DNA of 64,000 nucleotides from Actinoplanes sp. NBC_00393. GTDB lineage: Bacteria; Actinomycetota; Actinomycetes; Mycobacteriales; Micromonosporaceae. The stretch is from positions 5,112,501 to 5,176,500 of the forward strand of contig NZ_CP107942.1 in NCBI RefSeq assembly GCF_036053395.1. Reading direction: 5' to 3'. Below are positions 53,701 through 63,166 of the stretch, one piece after another. Every line of letters begins with the position of its first letter. The first letter of the stretch is position 1. Under the pieces are notes generated by a model. It was given only the letters and a program-made list of their open reading frames with translations. It was not told where the DNA came from and did not search any database. The position numbers and the translations under genes were made by a program.

Positions 53701-56699
53701 GCCCGCAGGATCCAGTCCCGGGCGGCCTGCCACTCACCGACCCGCGACGGCAGGGTGTCGGTCGGCCGGGTCTTGCGCAGCACCTCGGCCTGCTCGGGGG
53801 TGAACGCGATGTCGCCACCGGTGCGGACCCGCCGGGCCTCCGACGTCCAGGCCATCGCGGTGGCCAGCGCTTCCACGTCGGTCTGGGTTCCCCGGTACGC
53901 GCCACCCAGCACCCGGGCGTACTCGGAGGCGTTGGCCGCCAGTGCCGCGGCCGCGTCCGACGCGCTTTCCCGGAGCAGCCCGATCGCCGCCGACTCGGCC
54001 AGCGTGAAGTCCCGCCCGGCCGCCGCGCTGTACGCCTGCGCCAGCTCGGCCGCGGCGGTGAACGGCTCGACGTGCGAGCGCAGCCAGGTGACCGCGTCGT
54101 GGATCGGCCCGGCGGCGAGCTGCGGCCGGGGCGCCGGCTCGGGTGGCGGCCGCAGCGCCGCGGTCCACCGGTCGAACTCCTTGCGCGCCTCGGTGACGAT
54201 CCGGATGATCGCGCTGTTCGGGGTAGGTGCGCTGACCCGTTCGATGACCGCCGGCAGCGCCTCCGGCGGGGTCACCTCCTGCACCTCCTCGGCGGTGCGC
54301 AGCGCCTCGTCGATCGCCTCGAAGTCGGTGTCGAGCCGCCGCCAGTGCCGGCCGAGGATCTTCGCGTGCTCCCGCTCGGCCTCCTCCAGCTCCTCGATCG
54401 ACCGCTTCCACGCCGCCGCCGAGGCCAGGTTGGCCACCGCCTGCGAACGCTTCACGTCCGGCCGGGCGATCTCCGCGGCCGCCTTCTTGTCCCGCCGGTA
54501 CGGCGCCCGCAGCTTGCGCATCCCCTTGTGCACCGTGGCGAACCGCTCGGCGAGCTCGTCCACCGGCTCGGCCAGCGCCGCGTCGTTGAAGTGCTCCCGG
54601 GCCCGCGCCTCGGCCGACTTCACCACGTCGACGGCACGCCGCAGCAGTCGCACCGACGTCCGCGCGGCCGTCATCCCGGTGCTGTCGAACCAGGCCGGCT
54701 CCGGCTTGTGCGGCCGGGACAGCAGGTCCACGATGGCCGCGACCCGGCCGATGTCGGTGAACGCCACCACGTTCGGCAGGCCGAGCCGGGCGGTGACCCG
54801 GTCCAGGCTGTGCTGATGCTGCTCCAGCCGGTCGGCCTCGTCGGCGAACCGGCGGGCCAGCCCCCGCGACTGCGCGGCGGTCAGCGACAGCAGCTCGACC
54901 GGCGGCGGGTTCAGGTGCGCGATGCTCGGCACGATCGGCAGCTTCGCCGGGCTGGGCAGCGCCGACCAGGTCACCCCGGCCCGGGCCCGGACCGCGTCCT
55001 CGGCCTGGTGCAGGGCGCGCAGATGCCGCAGCAGTCCCTCGGCGGCCCGGGCCACCGTCTCCAGGCTGGGCAGCGTCAGCCACTCGTCGGCGGCCTCGGC
55101 CGGGCGGCGCGCGGCGTGCCCGATCAGCGTGGTCAGGGTGATCGCGTCGGCCAGGGTGTGCGCGCCGAAGGCCGCGGCGACCGGGTCCTTCGCCAGCGCC
55201 TCGGTGAGGTGCTCCAACGCGGTCTGCGCCTGATGCAGCCGGGCGTCGAGCCGGTTGCGGTCGATCACGTCGCGCCACAGGAAGTCGTCGCCCTGCAGAG
55301 CCGGGCGCCAGGCCCGGCCGAGACGCTCGGCGGCGTCCCGGACGTGCTGCAGCGACTGGGTGGTCAGCGGGATCGGCAGGGTCGGCGGCACCGGTGCGGC
55401 CGGCACGTCGATCATCTGCGCGCACATGCCGAGCACGTCGTGCAGCCGGTGACCGAGCGGCTCGCGGACCTCGTTCATCGCCTCCGCGTACGCGTTCAGC
55501 CGCCGCCGGTGCTCGCGCAGCTCCTCCCGCTCGTCGGTGGACAGGCTCGGCGGCGGCAGCGGGATGAAGTCCAGCGCCGCGGCCAGGGCGGCCGCCACCT
55601 GCATCCGGCCGGTCCGGTCGCTGTGCAGCTCCAGGACGTAGTCGTCCAGCCCGGCGCGGGCCAGCCGCTGCTTCACCTGGTCCAGGGCGGCGGCCTTCTC
55701 GGAGACCAGCAGGACGCGCTTCCCGGCGTACAGCAGGCAGGCGATCATGTTGGCCACGGTCTGGGTCTTGCCGGTGCCGGGCGCGCCGCGCATCACGAAA
55801 CTGCGGCCGGCCACCGCGGCGGAGACGCAGGCACGCTGCGCGGCGTCCGCATCGAGAACCAGGGGTACGTCGTCCGGCGCGGCCACCTCGTCGATCCGGC
55901 GGGCCGTGATCGGGTCGAACCGGAACGCGTCGATCTGCGACTTCGGGTCGGTGGCCAGCGCGCGGACCACCGGGTGGGCGAGGATCTGGCGTTCGTTGTC
56001 GACGAGGTCGCCGTACATCACCTCACGGTCCACCGCGAACCGGGACAGCATGATCGCCTCGTCGGTGCGCCACTCCTGGTGCTCGCTGATCGCCGCGTCC
56101 AGCCGGGCCCAGAACACCGTGACGTCCAGCCCGGACAGGCTGTCGACGACCGGCAGCTCGACGCCGCTCAGGCGCAGCCGGACAGCCAGGGCCGGGTTGA
56201 CGATCGGGTCGTCGGGGCGGGCCCGCAGGCGTGGGTAGTCGAGCGGGTCGGGGTGCACCAGGTCGACCGGGAGGAGCAGGATCGGGCTGGCGTACTCCTG
56301 CTCGCCGTCGCGCCAGTGCAGCGTACCGAGCGCCAGATAGAGCGCGGCCAGCCCGCGTTCCAGCTGGTCCCGCCGGGCGACGCGGCGCAGGGCGTGCAGC
56401 GCCGCGTCCATGTCGGCGTCGGCCATCTCGGTCTGGAACACGTGCGCGGCCCGCGGCCGGGGACCCTCGGCCTGCTCCTCGATGCCGAGGAAGCCGCACT
56501 CCCGGCCCTGCTGCAGCGCCTCCACGACGCTGCGCGGGGACGGGCTCACGATCGGCACCACCCCCGGGCCGGCCGGGTCGACGTCGATCAGGGGGTTGGC
56601 GCCGGTGAGGTCCAGGAGACCGGCCCGCCAGGTTTCGAGCACGCCACGTACGCGTGCGTCCGGCCGCCCGGTCAAGCCATCTGCATCATCCCACCGCAT
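50703..56699 (-). CDS. DUF4011 / SF1 helicase / MTES_1575 nuclease / DUF3320-like protein (Hhe-like)
   Basis: The 1998-aa protein has a DUF4011-like N-terminus (RGVLETWRAGLLDLTGANPLIDVD). The first helicase motif is Walker A GAPGTGKT at 305-312 and Walker B is VVIVEEAS (E1195, E1196). Motif III is GDDRQ, and the C-terminal RecA domain contains TVQGDERDVVILAIS and NVATTRAARRLEVV. Around residues 1440-1545 lies a Vsr/MTES_1575-type nuclease (RIDLAVRRN, then LGIECDGTSYDS). A long acidic linker leads to a DUF3320-like winged-helix C-terminus. This is the domain order described for the single-gene Hhe antiphage system, from memory. ATG 56699 is used; GTG 56705 is equally possible. Confidence 0.88.
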   Translation of the reverse strand: MRWDDADGLTGRPDARVRGVLETWRAGLLDLTGANPLIDVDPAGPGVVPIVSPSPRSVVEALQQGRECGFLGIEEQAEGPRPRAAHVFQTEMADADMDAALHALRRVARRDQLERGLAALYLALGTLHWRDGEQEYASPILLLPVDLVHPDPLDYPRLRARPDDPIVNPALAVRLRLSGVELPVVDSLSGLDVTVFWARLDAAISEHQEWRTDEAIMLSRFAVDREVMYGDLVDNERQILAHPVVRALATDPKSQIDAFRFDPITARRIDEVAAPDDVPLVLDADAAQRACVSAAVAGRSFVMRGAPGTGKTQTVANMIACLLYAGKRVLLVSEKAAALDQVKQRLARAGLDDYVLELHSDRTGRMQVAAALAAALDFIPLPPPSLSTDEREELREHRRRLNAYAEAMNEVREPLGHRLHDVLGMCAQMIDVPAAPVPPTLPIPLTTQSLQHVRDAAERLGRAWRPALQGDDFLWRDVIDRNRLDARLHQAQTALEHLTEALAKDPVAAAFGAHTLADAITLTTLIGHAARRPAEAADEWLTLPSLETVARAAEGLLRHLRALHQAEDAVRARAGVTWSALPSPAKLPIVPSIAHLNPPPVELLSLTAAQSRGLARRFADEADRLEQHQHSLDRVTARLGLPNVVAFTDIGRVAAIVDLLSRPHKPEPAWFDSTGMTAARTSVRLLRRAVDVVKSAEARAREHFNDAALAEPVDELAERFATVHKGMRKLRAPYRRDKKAAAEIARPDVKRSQAVANLASAAAWKRSIEELEEAEREHAKILGRHWRRLDTDFEAIDEALRTAEEVQEVTPPEALPAVIERVSAPTPNSAIIRIVTEARKEFDRWTAALRPPPEPAPRPQLAAGPIHDAVTWLRSHVEPFTAAAELAQAYSAAAGRDFTLAESAAIGLLRESASDAAAALAANASEYARVLGGAYRGTQTDVEALATAMAWTSEARRVRTGGDIAFTPEQAEVLRKTRPTDTLPSRVGEWQAARDWILRAFAPRRHPSLTAALDDYEHARELLQALLEDSRGQQEWFEYQAARTVLSEHGLDAVVDFCAREDLPIEQLLPVLGRALFQSWVDAVIREDDRLPPLDAVGRDRLVSEFQIWDSRLQRAAAAEVMNAVDAMQPTEAAAAEAALLRASAAQQGRRLPVHELIAQTRHATLAVKPCFLTIPAEVSRLLPADLNFDVVIVEEASRMPVADAITCAYRGASMIVVGDDRQVTAANLPGGDGQSILDLAVSCGAFRVVDLGTHYRSRHESLIAFANHSFYQGRLNTFPAAGPPGPDAGVQLFPAGDEQTLAGMVASRVAHHLVTRPDLTLGVIACSPQQAHEIEVAVHDMVEAPDDDRLRGFFVKDLDTVQGDERDVVILAISEDLGGLAGADGWRRLNVATTRAARRLEVVSAVRGRDLPESEELRHLATYLDYAVRGDAALGIEDVRPDQQTPFEDSVRDVIRAWGYRVQTRVGTGSFRIDLAVRRNARRNAPYALGIECDGTSYDSAPAARDRDRLREQELQQLGWRLHRIWGTAWYLDRQHEEERLRAAIDAAFAEFPEEAAPELTVTVTDVPAEQHQEPEVYAETTESVEEEAAPYVVAEGGADPYLEEPPPADTESYEVVAEQAGAYLAGVDDVEEHAAQEETELYPAEPAPVAEEPGTVWPAATGLEFDDDLEPSFDGQPDVAAAVDEYQHVAPATFEHLSSAEEDLDLHPYHAPEPVAMEPAAESAAMEPLVTTSVEERVEVAVEAEAAVDVEPSPEPEVATPGRRRRSSSGSRARRTAEPQPEPAASFGEWAHPYRKAQLSPLPPGAGLTEPGVHARLVAAVREITVVEGPVHIGVALQRMREEWGLVRISKQARVAVESVMEEAGVVWDGTFLSDPHLPVPVVRHRTDELTRKPDQVADSEVRVALEYLVHDGGVLTDEELLAATARVFGWPARRPAELDARLTGLIEALVAEGDLIRKADGLTIGHDLPDPASLPRHESAPKRRASRPRRTAARK

Positions 56700-57528
56700 T
56701 TGCACATTCCAGCAAGGCGAGGTGGGTCACCGTGGCGATTTTCCGGGTTAATCCGACGTTCTAGACGCCAAACGCCGAAATCTCGTGCCAAACTCCCCCA
56801 AATCACCCAGCCTTGTCATCCTCCGACGACCCGGCCATCCCGGCATTTCCCGCCCGGACCCGCCTCCCGCGCCAACCCAACCCCAACCCCAGCTGACCCA
56901 CAGCGTCCCGTCAACGACCCGGAAGCAACGCTGAGCGTCAGCCCACCAGCCCGGCTGACCACCACGGTCGCATCAGCGACCCGGAAGCAACGCTGAGCGT
57001 CAGCCCGCCAACACCAGCTGACCACCACCGTCGCTTCCGCCGCGCGGAAGCAACGCTCCCGGCTGACCACCACGGTCGCATCAGCGGCGCGGAAGCAACG
57101 CTGAGCGTCAGCCCACCAACCCGGCTGACCACCACCGTCGCATCAGCGACCCGGAAGCAACGCTGAGCGTCAGCCCGCCAACACCAGCTGACCACCACCG
57201 TCGCTTCCGCGGCGCGGAAGCAACGCTCCCGGCTGACCACCACGGTCGCATCAGCGGCGCGGAAGCAACGCTGAGCGTCAGCCCACCGACCCGGCTGACC
57301 ACCACCGTCGCATCAGCGACCCGGAAGCAACGCTGAGCGTCAGCCCACCAACCCGGCCGACCACCACGGTCGCTTCCGCGGCGCGGAAGCAACGCTGAGC
57401 GTCAGCTGGACTTGATCAAGCTGGGCTGGACGAATGACCTCGATCGCGACAGGGCGGGGCGGCCGGAAGGGTTTGCTCCGGGCAGGCATGTGACTGGAGC
57501 CTGCTCGGATCGAGGGGGCTGCCGGCTG
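56700..57528. other. Gene-free stretch between the helicase and HIRAN genes
   Basis: About 830 bp. The first 190 bp include an AT-richer segment (56740-56800) that may hold the helicase promoter. The rest is the 62-bp minisatellite array, then about 120 bp of unremarkable DNA after the HIRAN gene stop. Confidence 0.55.
56890..57405. repeat. 62-bp minisatellite with 170-bp higher-order unit
   Basis: GCTGACCAC-type starts fall at 56954, 57017, 57062, 57124, 57187, 57232 and 57294 (GGCCGACC at 57356). The spacing pattern 63-45-62 sums to 170 bp and is repeated, so a truncated 45-bp monomer was co-amplified with two full ones. The monomer resembles that of the array at 29891. Confidence 0.85.
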
Positions 57529-59736
57529 CTACTCCCAGGTGGGGACCCACCATTGCCAGCCGGCCGGGGCGAGGGGCCAGCTCGGGTCCGGGCGCCAGCC
57601 GGCTGGGGGGTACCAGCCGGCGGGTGGGACCGGCCAGCCCGGCGGGACGGCGAACTTGATGCCGGTGGGGGCGGACGGGATCGGCGGGTGGGGGTTGCCG
57701 TCCGCGGCCGGGGAGACCGGGGCGACACCGGTGCGGCGGCCGGCGTTGCCCTTGACGACCGCGGTCAGCGCCGGGATGACGGTGGTCTCGGCGATGACTG
57801 CCTCGCCGCCGTCCGGGGCCGGGCTGACCGGCAGTGCGGACGGGTCCAGGACCGGCAGCGCACCGGAGACGGCGGACGAACCCGAATAGGACGAGCCCGA
57901 GTGGGAGTTGGCCGGCGAACCGGAGACGGATGAGCTGGAATAAGACGTCCGGGACAGGGCGGCGTGGGCAGGGCGCGGCACGGAGACCGAGGAGACCGGC
58001 TCGGTGACGGCTACCGAGCCGACCGGGTCCATCCAGGAGACCGACGCACCGGAGTCCGGGCGCGGCATCGAGCCGGTGGTGGGATCGACACGCGGGATCG
58101 CACCGGTGGACACGACCGGCGGATCCAGGCGCGACGCCGAGCCGGCGGCGACCGGCGGATCCAGGCGCGACGCCGAGCCGGCGGCGACCGGCGGGTCCAG
58201 GCGCGACGCCGAGCCGGCGGCGACCGGCGGGTCCAGCCGCGATGCCGAGCCGGTGGACACGACTGGCAGGTCGAGGTGGGGTGCCGAGCCGCCGGGCAGG
58301 GAGCCGGTGGAGGGCATGGTGGGCAGGCCGGTGCCCGCCGACGACGTGGCCCAGCTCGGTACGCCGCCGCTGGGCACGGCCCAGTCCGGCATTCCCGGGG
58401 ATTCGCCCGGCGCGGTCCAGGCCGGTGCGGATTCGGCGTGCGTCGCGGCCCAGCTGGGCACCGGCTCGTTCGGGGCCGCCCAGACAGGCGCGCCGGGAGC
58501 GGGCTCGTTCGAGGCGGCCCGGCCGGACCCGGGCTCGTTCGACGGACCCCAGGCCGGCGCGGACTCGTTCGCCGCAGCCCGAGCCGGCGCAGACTCGTTC
58601 GCCGCAGCCCAAGCGTGTTCGCCCGGAGCCGCAGCCCAACCGGGCTCGCTCGAAGTAGCAGTCCGGGCCGGCTCGCCCGGAGCGGTCCAGGCGGCCTCGC
58701 TGGGAGCGGTCCAGGCGGGCTCGCTCGAAGTAGCAGTCCGGGCCGGCTCGCCCGGAGCGGTCCAGGCGGGCTCGCTGGGAGCGGTCCAGGCCGGGGCGCT
58801 GGGAGTGGCGGCCGGGTCGGGGCGGGACGGAAGCCCGGCCGGGCCCGGTGCGGCGCCCCCGGGGGTCGTGGCCGGTCCCGTGGTGGCCACGGCCGGGTGG
58901 GGGAAGCTTGCCGGGGCCCGGCCGGGCGTCGTGGGGCCGGCCGGGGAGACCGAGGCGGCCGCGGCCTGGCGGGCGGCGAGGCCCTGCCAGCTGTCCGGCA
59001 GGTCGTGGGCGCGGGCCATGTAGAGCATGACCTCGGCCTTGCCGTCGAGGCCCTTGACGACCGCGCGCGCCGCGGTGACCAGGCCCTGTTCGGCCAGGTG
59101 CCGCAGGGCGGGCAGCAGTTCGGCGCTCATCTTGGGGCTCAGGTCGCCGACCCGGGCCTCACCGACGCGCACCTCGATCAGGTGGTCGGCCATCTCGTGC
59201 AAGGTCACGTACGCCCAGCACTCGCCCTCCCGGCGCAGCAGCGGGCGCAGCGCGTCGAGGAACTGAGCTTGGCCGAGCACCTGCACGGCCGAGCCGGTGG
59301 GCAGCACCCGGTGTTCCTGGGCCGGCGGCGAGTTGGCCGGCACGAGCATGTGCGGTTCGGCCAGGTCGAGCCGGATGGTGCCGACGAAGGCGGGTGGGCG
59401 TCCCTCGTACTCCCCCCACTCGCGCCCGTGGATCCGGGCGTTGACCTCGGGCACCATGCCGCGGGTGGTGAGGTTGGTGAGCACCTGGACGTACCGCGCG
59501 GCCTCGGGCCGCGGCAGGTGGCCGAGCAGGCTGGTCCCGGACCAGACGCCGACCGCGTTGCGGTCGTGTTTGTTGCTCCGGTCCGGGATCAACTGCACGG
59601 GTACGTCTATCTCGGTTCCCTGCGGGTTGAACTCGTTGCCGAAGAGCGCACGTATCGCCTTGGCGTAGTGCGTCTCGCCGACCACCTCGGCGCTTGCCCA
59701 ACCCGCTTGACCCCAAAGTGGGAACCGATTCGCCAC
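57529..59736 (-). CDS. HIRAN-domain protein with long repetitive linker and Trp/Pro-rich C-terminus
   Basis: This 735-aa protein has an N-terminal HIRAN-like domain (about 10-100: EVVGETHYAKAIRALFG, then PVQLIPDRSNKHDRNAVGVW and LLGHLPRPEAARY). A second related module lies at about 140-225 (VEVRVGEARVGDLSPKM-type strand). A low-complexity Ala/Pro/Ser/Glu linker follows, containing SEPAWTAP units and four 12-residue GSASRLDPPVAA units. The last 40 residues repeat PPAGW-type motifs, as in DUF2510-like tails. HIRAN domains bind single-stranded 3' DNA ends in helicases and nucleases; here no enzyme domain is attached. The GTG 59736 start is the first available and lacks a clear ribosome-binding site. 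Confidence 0.75.
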   Translation of the reverse strand: MANRFPLWGQAGWASAEVVGETHYAKAIRALFGNEFNPQGTEIDVPVQLIPDRSNKHDRNAVGVWSGTSLLGHLPRPEAARYVQVLTNLTTRGMVPEVNARIHGREWGEYEGRPPAFVGTIRLDLAEPHMLVPANSPPAQEHRVLPTGSAVQVLGQAQFLDALRPLLRREGECWAYVTLHEMADHLIEVRVGEARVGDLSPKMSAELLPALRHLAEQGLVTAARAVVKGLDGKAEVMLYMARAHDLPDSWQGLAARQAAAASVSPAGPTTPGRAPASFPHPAVATTGPATTPGGAAPGPAGLPSRPDPAATPSAPAWTAPSEPAWTAPGEPARTATSSEPAWTAPSEAAWTAPGEPARTATSSEPGWAAAPGEHAWAAANESAPARAAANESAPAWGPSNEPGSGRAASNEPAPGAPVWAAPNEPVPSWAATHAESAPAWTAPGESPGMPDWAVPSGGVPSWATSSAGTGLPTMPSTGSLPGGSAPHLDLPVVSTGSASRLDPPVAAGSASRLDPPVAAGSASRLDPPVAAGSASRLDPPVVSTGAIPRVDPTTGSMPRPDSGASVSWMDPVGSVAVTEPVSSVSVPRPAHAALSRTSYSSSSVSGSPANSHSGSSYSGSSAVSGALPVLDPSALPVSPAPDGGEAVIAETTVIPALTAVVKGNAGRRTGVAPVSPAADGNPHPPIPSAPTGIKFAVPPGWPVPPAGWYPPAGWRPDPSWPLAPAGWQWWVPTWE
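58118..58262. repeat. 36-bp in-frame coding repeat, four copies
   Basis: Inside the HIRAN gene, a 36-bp unit beginning GGCGGRTCCAGGCGCGAC is repeated almost identically four times, encoding the 12-residue linker unit. Near identity suggests recent expansion. Confidence 0.75.
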
Positions 59737-59884
59737 ACGGGAACGCTAGTGTCTGCTTTCCGTCAGTGACCTCACCCGTACGGACGAGTGCGATCAACCA
59801 TACGTTCCGTATCCGTTCAGCTTGCCGAGAGCGACTAAGTGATCGTTCAGCGGTGGATAAACCCGGCGCACCGTCCGAAAGTGA

Positions 59885-60880
<996 letters not shown>

Positions 60881-60983
60881 GGTGTACCTCCTGGGGGACG
60901 GCTTGTCGTGGCTACTCGACAGTACGTTGAAAAAGTCGACACCGCGTCGATTCCAGGCTGTGGGAAGGGTTACGGTTGATCGC

Positions 60984-61601
60984 ATGAGCCCTCCCCCCGG
61001 CCGTCGTCGCGGCCCGAGCAAGGGCGACCGGCGCGAGCAGGCGATCCTGGACACCGCCCGGGCGCTGCTGGCCCGCAAGCCGCTCGCCGAGATCACCATC
61101 GACGAGCTGGCCGCCGGGGCGGAGATCTCCCGGTCGAGCTTCTACTTCTACTTCGACTCGAAGCTCGCGGTCGTGGTCGCGCTGCTGCACGGGCTGGCCG
61201 GCGAGCTGGACACCGACGCCGGCCCGTGGCTGGACGGGACCGGCCCGGACGAGCCGGCCCTGCGGCTGTCGCTGGAGCGGCTGGCGGCGATCTGGCGTAC
61301 GCATGGGCGCCTGCTGGCCGGGGCGCTGGCCGCCGCGCCCGGCTGCCCACCGATCGGTGAGTGGCGCGACCGGCTTCGCGACGCGCACGTCACCCGGCTC
61401 GCCGCGCGGATCGAGCGGGACCGGGCCGCCGGCCTGGCGCCGCCCGGGCCACAGCCGCACGTGCTGGCCGGGATGGTCCACGATCTGCGGACCACGGCGT
61501 TCGCCGGATCCGGTGACCCGCAGGCGCTGGTGGACGACCTGGTGACCGTCGAGCTGCGGATGCTGTACGGGGATTTACGCGTTCTCCACTCGGACGGGTG
61601 A
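60984..61601 (+). CDS. TetR family regulator
   Basis: This 205-aa protein has a basic N-terminus and a TetR helix-turn-helix (ILDTARALLARKPLAEITIDELAAGAEISRSSFYFYFDSK region). The C-terminal domain resembles EthR-like members. The ATG at 60984 gives a normal family length. Divergent orientation to the oxidoreductase suggests it controls that gene. The intergenic TCGACA at 60916 and 60936, 20 bp apart, may be half-sites (weak evidence). Confidence 0.88.
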   Translation: MSPPPGRRRGPSKGDRREQAILDTARALLARKPLAEITIDELAAGAEISRSSFYFYFDSKLAVVVALLHGLAGELDTDAGPWLDGTGPDEPALRLSLERLAAIWRTHGRLLAGALAAAPGCPPIGEWRDRLRDAHVTRLAARIERDRAAGLAPPGPQPHVLAGMVHDLRTTAFAGSGDPQALVDDLVTVELRMLYGDLRVLHSDG

Positions 61602-61622
61602 CCGGCCAGGCACCCTGAGATC

Positions 61623-62402
61623 ATGCGGATCGGTGTGATCGGGGCAGGCCGGCTCGGCGGCACACTCGCGGCTTGGTGCGCCGAAAGCGGGCACGACGTG
61701 GCGGTCACCTCGCGGCATCCGGAACGGGTGCGCGAGCTGGTGGACCGGATGAACTGGCGGATGCGGGTGATGCCGGTCCCGCAGGCCGCGTCCTTCAGCG
61801 ACATGGTGATCTTCGCGCCGAACTGGGCCTCCGCGAAGGAGGCGGTCGACCTGACGCTCGGCGCCATCCAGGGCAAGGTGGTCATCGACGCCACCAACCC
61901 GGCCGACGCCGTCCCCGGCGCACCCGGACCCGGCGGTCTGGCCGGGATGCCGGGCTCGTTCTCCGGCGCCGTCCTGGCCGCCGACGAGGACCTGGGCGCC
62001 AGCACCAAGAGCCCGGCCGTCATGGCAGCCGCCGTCACCGGGCCGCCGAACGAGGCCGCCGACCGGCTCCTCGCCCGCGCGGGCGGCAAGAGCGGGCTGG
62101 AGACGCTGATCGAGTGGGCGCCGGAGGCGCACTGGGTGAAGGCGTTCAACACGATGCCGGCCGAGGTGCTGACCCGGCGGCGCGGACACGACCCGCTGCT
62201 GGCCGAGTTCGTCTGCACCGACCAGCCGGACGCCCGGGAGGCGGCCTCGCAGATCATCCGTGAGCTCGGCTTCGCGCCGTTCTACGCCGGCGGCGCCAAG
62301 GCCGCCCGGCTCACCGAAACGGGCGGGCCGTTGCAGAGCCGCGAGGTGGACGTGCAGGACGCCACGGACGCGCTGGCGGAGGCGCTGACCGCGCTGCGCT
62401 GA
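61623..62402 (+). CDS. NADPH-dependent F420 reductase family / NAD(P)-binding protein
   Basis: This 259-aa protein begins with a Rossmann motif (MRIGVIGAGRLGGTLAAW) and has TSRHPERV, suited to NADP phosphate binding. It continues with GKVVIDATNPADAVPG and WVKAFNTMPAEVL, as in the F420H2:NADP oxidoreductase (Fno/NPDH) superfamily. Many actinobacterial members are annotated only as NAD(P)-binding, so F420 use is not certain. It begins 21 bp after the TetR stop. Confidence 0.85.
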   Translation: MRIGVIGAGRLGGTLAAWCAESGHDVAVTSRHPERVRELVDRMNWRMRVMPVPQAASFSDMVIFAPNWASAKEAVDLTLGAIQGKVVIDATNPADAVPGAPGPGGLAGMPGSFSGAVLAADEDLGASTKSPAVMAAAVTGPPNEAADRLLARAGGKSGLETLIEWAPEAHWVKAFNTMPAEVLTRRRGHDPLLAEFVCTDQPDAREAASQIIRELGFAPFYAGGAKAARLTETGGPLQSREVDVQDATDALAEALTALR

Positions 62403-62422
62403 GGCTTCCTAGACTTCCGGCC

Positions 62423-62902
62423 ATGCCGGAGATCGTGGAGCTGCTCGCCTCGCCCGTGCACCGCTTCGAGGGCCGTCCCGCCGACGGCCCCGCACCGGCG
62501 CCCGAGGGGGAGCTGGTCGAGGAGATCCGGATCCGGGCCGGCCTCGGCATCGTCGGCGACCGGTACTTCGCGCATCCGGCGCACCGGGACGCGAGCATCA
62601 CGGTGATCGCCCGCGAGTCGCTGCCGGACGGCGCCGGCCTGGCCCAGGTACGCCGCAATATCCTCATCGCCGGTCTCGACGTGGACGCGCTGGTGGGTTC
62701 GGTGCTGAGCCTCGACTCCGGGTCGGGCCCGGTCCGGCTGCGGGTACGCCGGCCGGCGAATCCGTGCGCCTGGATGGACGTGGTGATCGGCCCGGGGGCG
62801 TGGCGGGCACTGCGCCGGCGGGGCGGGGTCCGTTGCGTGCCGCTGGACGACGGGGTGCTGCGGGTCGGCCCGGTGCTCGCCGAGGTCCTGCCGGACGCCT
62901 AG
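62423..62902 (+). CDS. MOSC domain-containing protein
   Basis: This 159-aa small stand-alone MOSC protein has GLGIVGDRYFAHPAHRDASITVIA, AQVRRNILIAGLDVDAL and the conserved Cys in RRPANPCAWMD. MOSC domains bind molybdenum cofactor and carry a persulfide-forming Cys; small versions may act in molybdenum-dependent detoxification. It lies 20 bp after the previous gene. Its stop overlaps that of the tail-to-tail small gene. Confidence 0.87.
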   Translation: MPEIVELLASPVHRFEGRPADGPAPAPEGELVEEIRIRAGLGIVGDRYFAHPAHRDASITVIARESLPDGAGLAQVRRNILIAGLDVDALVGSVLSLDSGSGPVRLRVRRPANPCAWMDVVIGPGAWRALRRRGGVRCVPLDDGVLRVGPVLAEVLPDA

Positions 62903-63057
62903 CTGTTCGCCTCGGCGCGGGTGGCGCGCTCTTCTCGCTCCTCGGCCTCGGCCACCTGGGTCCAAGGGTAGGGGCGGCTGTCCTCGCGGCGGCGCAGCCA
63001 GGCGGCGTGGGTCTCGCGGACGGTGGACGGGGTGGACGTGCCGATGCTGATGGTCAT
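62899..63057 (-). CDS. Small 52-aa hypothetical protein
   Basis: This short frame encodes 52 residues beginning MTISIGTSTPSTVRETH, with a Trp-containing centre (AAWLRRREDSRPYPWTQV) and a charged helical tail (EAEEREERATRAEANS). On the coding strand GGAG lies 6 bases before the ATG. It overlaps the MOSC stop tail-to-tail. Coding bias and ribosome-binding site support a real gene; I do not recognise the family. Confidence 0.55.
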   Translation of the reverse strand: MTISIGTSTPSTVRETHAAWLRRREDSRPYPWTQVAEAEEREERATRAEANS

Positions 63058-63137
63058 CGCGGGCTCCGATCAAGTCAGGTGCACCGCCAATCGGCCCGCC
63101 ACGCATGAGCTTGCAGGAAATCTTGGTTCCAAAGGGG

Positions 63138-63166
63138 TTGCCGTCGCTCCCGGCCGCCACTAACGT
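63138..63166 (+). promoter_or_regulatory. Promoter of the ArsR-AHSA1 operon (probably leaderless)
   Basis: TTGCCG (63138-63143) and TAACGT (63161-63166) are separated by 17 bp. Transcription would begin about 7-9 bases downstream, at or beside the A of ATG 63175. No ribosome-binding site precedes that ATG. Confidence 0.55.

Noticed and set aside
50691..56996. A 2101-codon open frame on the plus strand opposite the helicase-nuclease gene
   Set aside because: It is the antisense mirror of a GC-rich coding frame, Arg/Gly/Val/Leu-rich with no recognisable domain; the minus-strand frame has clear helicase and nuclease motifs.
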